Shown here piece by piece: positions 12,195-14,070 of a DNA stretch of 14,070 nucleotides. The notes under the pieces are model-generated. The model was not told where the DNA came from. It saw nothing but the letters and a program-made list of their open reading frames with translations, and did not search any database. Origin of the DNA: Candidatus Peregrinibacteria bacterium (lineage in GTDB: Bacteria > Patescibacteriota > Gracilibacteria > UBA1369); NCBI GenBank assembly GCA_014728765.1, contig WJLA01000013.1, positions 1 to 14,070 on the forward strand, given 5' to 3'. A program made the position numbers and the translations under genes. The first letter of the stretch is position 1, and every line of letters begins with the position of its first letter.

Positions 12195-13459
12195 ATTCTT
12201 TTAAACAGCAAAAATATTATTGCAGTCATAAGTGCTGATATTGCAATAATATCATATAAGTTAAGCGGACTCGAATTATTGTTTTCGATTTTTGTATCAT
12301 TTATTACAAAGTCATGTAGTATAATTTCATTATTATTTATTTCTCCAATTATTTTTAACTTTTTTCCTTGAATGAATGTTATTTTGGCCAATGATGCGGA
12401 AATTGCCGATTCATCAAAGCTAACTGTATAAATATTTTGTTCAAAATCTTTAACTTTCATTGTGTAGTTGATATTTTCAAAGTTTGGTTTTTCAATTATT
12501 TCCGCTTCAATGCTACTCAGAATCGGATTTATTATTTTTGGAGAAGGGTCATACCATTTCCATTCGGTTTTACCATCTATTGTCAATTTAGAATAAGAAA
12601 GCGCTTCTTTAGGATTTTGATAGGAAATGGAGTCAATTAATTGATTATTATAATCTAATAATTCAATTTTGTCAGACGTGTTTTTAAGGCTGAGATCTTT
12701 TATTTTGATAAGATGATTTTGATTCGGTTCAAGAGTGATATTTAAAAGCTGCTCACTTTTGGAATTGCTGATTTTCCAGTTATTTAAATTGACTGCTTTG
12801 GTGTCATGATTGAAAATTTCAATCCATTCTTTGTTTTGATCTTTGCCTTTTGGATTAGGGAAAACTTCTGTAATGAATATATTTTTCGATGAATTACCGT
12901 TAGAAGGTTTTATATTTTCAGTGAATGGCCATTTTTTGCTAGAAGATCTTTTTATTGATTGATTGGTTTTAATTTGATCACTGTCAATGCAGCTGTTTAT
13001 TTCTTTAGAAAGCCAGATGTCAGGATTATAATTTTTTTGAAAATCCTGAATTTCATTATTTGTTGGCTTTTTATTGCGCCAGCAAACCAAATCGAAAACA
13101 TGTTCATCGTTTTTAATGACAATTTGTTCTGTGGTTGAAGTTAAACCCTTTTTTTTAATTTTGATAGTTTGATCAGATATTTTTTCAGAATGTTGATTGA
13201 ATAATATTTTTAATTCTTGATTTGGCATAACAAAAAAGTCTTTTTCTATTTTTAAAAATGAATGATCATCATAAAAATTTACTCCTTTCAGATTAATCTG
13301 ATCATTATTTGAATAGGCTTTAAAAATAATATAGTCATGGTCTTTGTTCTTAATATTGATTTCAGTAATCAATATTGAGTAATTATTTTGAACAAAAGCT
13401 TTACAAAAGCTCGGAAATATAAGCAAAGTCGTAATTGTTAAATATAATAGTTTTCTCAT
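12170..13459 (-). CDS. Exported lamin-tail-domain protein with C-terminal membrane anchor
   Basis: This 429-residue surface protein starts with a signal peptide (about 1-21, MRKLLYLTITTLLIFPSF). A degenerate lamin-tail-like (LTD) domain spans about 27-130 (ILITEINI...VFDLVCW). A clear LTD domain spans about 193-300, with IFITEVFPNPKGKDQNKEWIEI, NLNNWKIS and DKIELLDYNNQLIDSISY. A beta-rich OB-like stretch follows (about 330-385), and the protein ends in one TM helix (about 402-420) with a short basic tail. It should therefore be outside the cell and held by its C-terminus. C126 and C157 are the only cysteines of the mature part. It is the first gene of the operon with ccdA and the dsbA-like gene and could be their substrate. 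The precise function of bacterial LTD proteins is unknown. Confidence 0.82.
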   Translation of the reverse strand: MRKLLYLTITTLLIFPSFCKAFVQNNYSILITEINIKNKDHDYIIFKAYSNNDQINLKGVNFYDDHSFLKIEKDFFVMPNQELKILFNQHSEKISDQTIKIKKKGLTSTTEQIVIKNDEHVFDLVCWRNKKPTNNEIQDFQKNYNPDIWLSKEINSCIDSDQIKTNQSIKRSSSKKWPFTENIKPSNGNSSKNIFITEVFPNPKGKDQNKEWIEIFNHDTKAVNLNNWKISNSKSEQLLNITLEPNQNHLIKIKDLSLKNTSDKIELLDYNNQLIDSISYQNPKEALSYSKLTIDGKTEWKWYDPSPKIINPILSSIEAEIIEKPNFENINYTMKVKDFEQNIYTVSFDESAISASLAKITFIQGKKLKIIGEINNNEIILHDFVINDTKIENNNSSPLNLYDIIAISALMTAIIFLLFKRIWKTSTSQ

Positions 13460-13500
13460 ATTCTTTTTTGATAATTTTTGATGATAGTTTTTAAAAAAAC

Positions 13501-13528
13501 ATAAAAAAATCTAAAAAAAATTAGTCAA
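13501..13528 (-). promoter_or_regulatory. Possible promoter of the lamin-tail/ccdA/dsbA operon
   Basis: On the minus strand TTGACT (13523-13528, 5/6) is followed after 16 bases by TTTTAT (13501-13506, 4/6). A start near 13494 would leave a leader of about 35 nt. The tract is poly-T rich, so the -10 assignment is weak. Confidence 0.35.
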
Positions 13529-13579
13529 TCATAAAAATAAGAGAAGAAGCTGTTTTTTTTGGTCTTGATTGAGATTATT

Positions 13580-13608
13580 TTGACAGGCTTGACTGGATGT
13601 GATTTTAT
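13580..13608 (+). promoter_or_regulatory. rny promoter
   Basis: A perfect -35 TTGACA (13580-13585) is followed after 17 bases by TTTTAT (13603-13608, 4/6). Transcription would begin near 13615, about 34 bases before the rny ATG. This places ATG 13618 of a 13-codon overlapping reading frame just inside the transcript. Confidence 0.5.
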
Positions 13609-13648
13609 TACTGGGTAATGAGAATTTATTTCTTAATAAAAATGAAAA

Positions 13649-14070
13649 ATGGATACTAGTGTTGTAATAGTCTTGCTAGTGTCATTGTTTGGAGGGGTGG
13701 CGATAGGATATATTTTAAAGAGAATTCTTTCACAAAAAGAGGATCAAAATAATAAACAAAAAGTAGCTGAACTCCTAAATGATGCCAATAACAAGGCAAA
13801 TCAAATTTTGCTGGATGCTAAAAATGAAGCATTAAAAACAATAAATCAATTTAAAGCTGAAGAACAAAAGAAAAGAAACTATTTGGATCAAGTTGAATCT
13901 AAACTGTTATCCAAGGAAGAGAGTCTGGATAAGAAAATTTCTGAAGCTGAAAAGCAAAGAGTTGATTTGGAAAAAAGAGCTGAAGATACCAGAAAACTGA
14001 GAGAAGAAGCTGAACATTTAAAGGATTTACAGAAAATAGAGCTGGAAAAGGTCTCAAATCTATCAAAGGA
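13649..14070 (+). CDS. rny: Ribonuclease Y, N-terminal part (cut by window end)
   Basis: The first 140 codons are present; the frame stays open to the end of the window. An N-terminal TM anchor (about 5-24, VVIVLLVSLFGGVAIGYILK) is followed by a long charged coiled coil rich in Ala, Glu and Lys (about 28-140: KVAELLNDANNKANQILLDAKNEA, then KQRVDLEKRAEDTRKLREEAE). This is the characteristic start of RNase Y, the membrane-bound endonuclease that initiates mRNA decay. The KH and HD catalytic domains would lie beyond the window. An unusual feature is the upstream ATG 13618, whose 13-codon frame overlaps the rny start out of frame. No Shine-Dalgarno sequence is visible. Another anchored coiled-coil protein is possible but less likely. 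Confidence 0.8.
   Translation, partial: MDTSVVIVLLVSLFGGVAIGYILKRILSQKEDQNNKQKVAELLNDANNKANQILLDAKNEALKTINQFKAEEQKKRNYLDQVESKLLSKEESLDKKISEAEKQRVDLEKRAEDTRKLREEAEHLKDLQKIELEKVSNLSK

Noticed and set aside
13540..14012. 13-base repeat AGAGAAGAAGCTG upstream of and inside rny
   Set aside because: The internal copy encodes a normal coiled-coil segment and the sequence is purine-rich; coincidence is the simplest reading.

Overview
This is an AT-rich, gene-dense bacterial window that most resembles a Candidate Phyla Radiation (Patescibacteria, Parcubacteria-like) chromosome. The evidence is a set of gene types I associate with that group: a UPF0020/Trm11-like methyltransferase opening with an LGR-type N-terminus, a PD-(D/E)XK-like protein of a CPR-type family, lamin-tail and SLH surface proteins, a DUF4342-like protein and RNase Y. 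Almost no gene has a Shine-Dalgarno sequence. Several genes end in TGA and none has an internal TGA, so the standard bacterial code fits and the TGA=Gly code of Gracilibacteria/Absconditabacteria does not. The taxon is inferred, not proven.

Layout, left to right. tRNA-Asn(GTT) lies on the minus strand with its own promoter and terminator. An RNA/DNA methyltransferase gene (minus) follows, divergent from a 48-codon membrane-peptide gene. Next is ssb (plus), then a 580-base stretch without long genes. That stretch is not empty: a near-consensus minus-strand promoter (2851-2879) drives toward a large hairpin with a GNRA loop, a second hairpin and a 50-codon lysine-rich ORF. The divergent plus-strand promoter drives gmk. 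tRNA-Gln(CTG) follows, and 12 bases after its CCA end starts a degenerate PD-(D/E)XK nuclease-like gene. glyA (minus) converges on it. Divergent from glyA is an operon of an unknown small protein and a short-chain dehydrogenase. This converges, with a 28-base overlap, on an MscS-type channel gene (minus).

From 8019 four plus-strand genes follow, mostly with separate promoters: a DUF4342-like membrane protein, an unknown helical protein, an AI-2E-family permease, and a membrane-anchored triple-SLH protein with a perfect consensus sigma-70 promoter. Converging on the last is a minus-strand operon: lamin-tail surface protein, ccdA, and a DsbA-like thiol oxidoreductase. The window ends inside the N-terminal part of rny (RNase Y), plus strand.

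Functionally this is mostly housekeeping (DNA replication/repair, GMP kinase, one-carbon metabolism, tRNAs, RNA turnover) plus a cell-surface module. In that module CcdA and the DsbA-like protein probably handle disulfides in exported proteins. The lamin-tail and SLH proteins beside them each carry exactly two predicted extracytoplasmic cysteines. The least explained element is the structured minus-strand unit between ssb and gmk. No mobile element, CRISPR array, integrase or phage gene was found.
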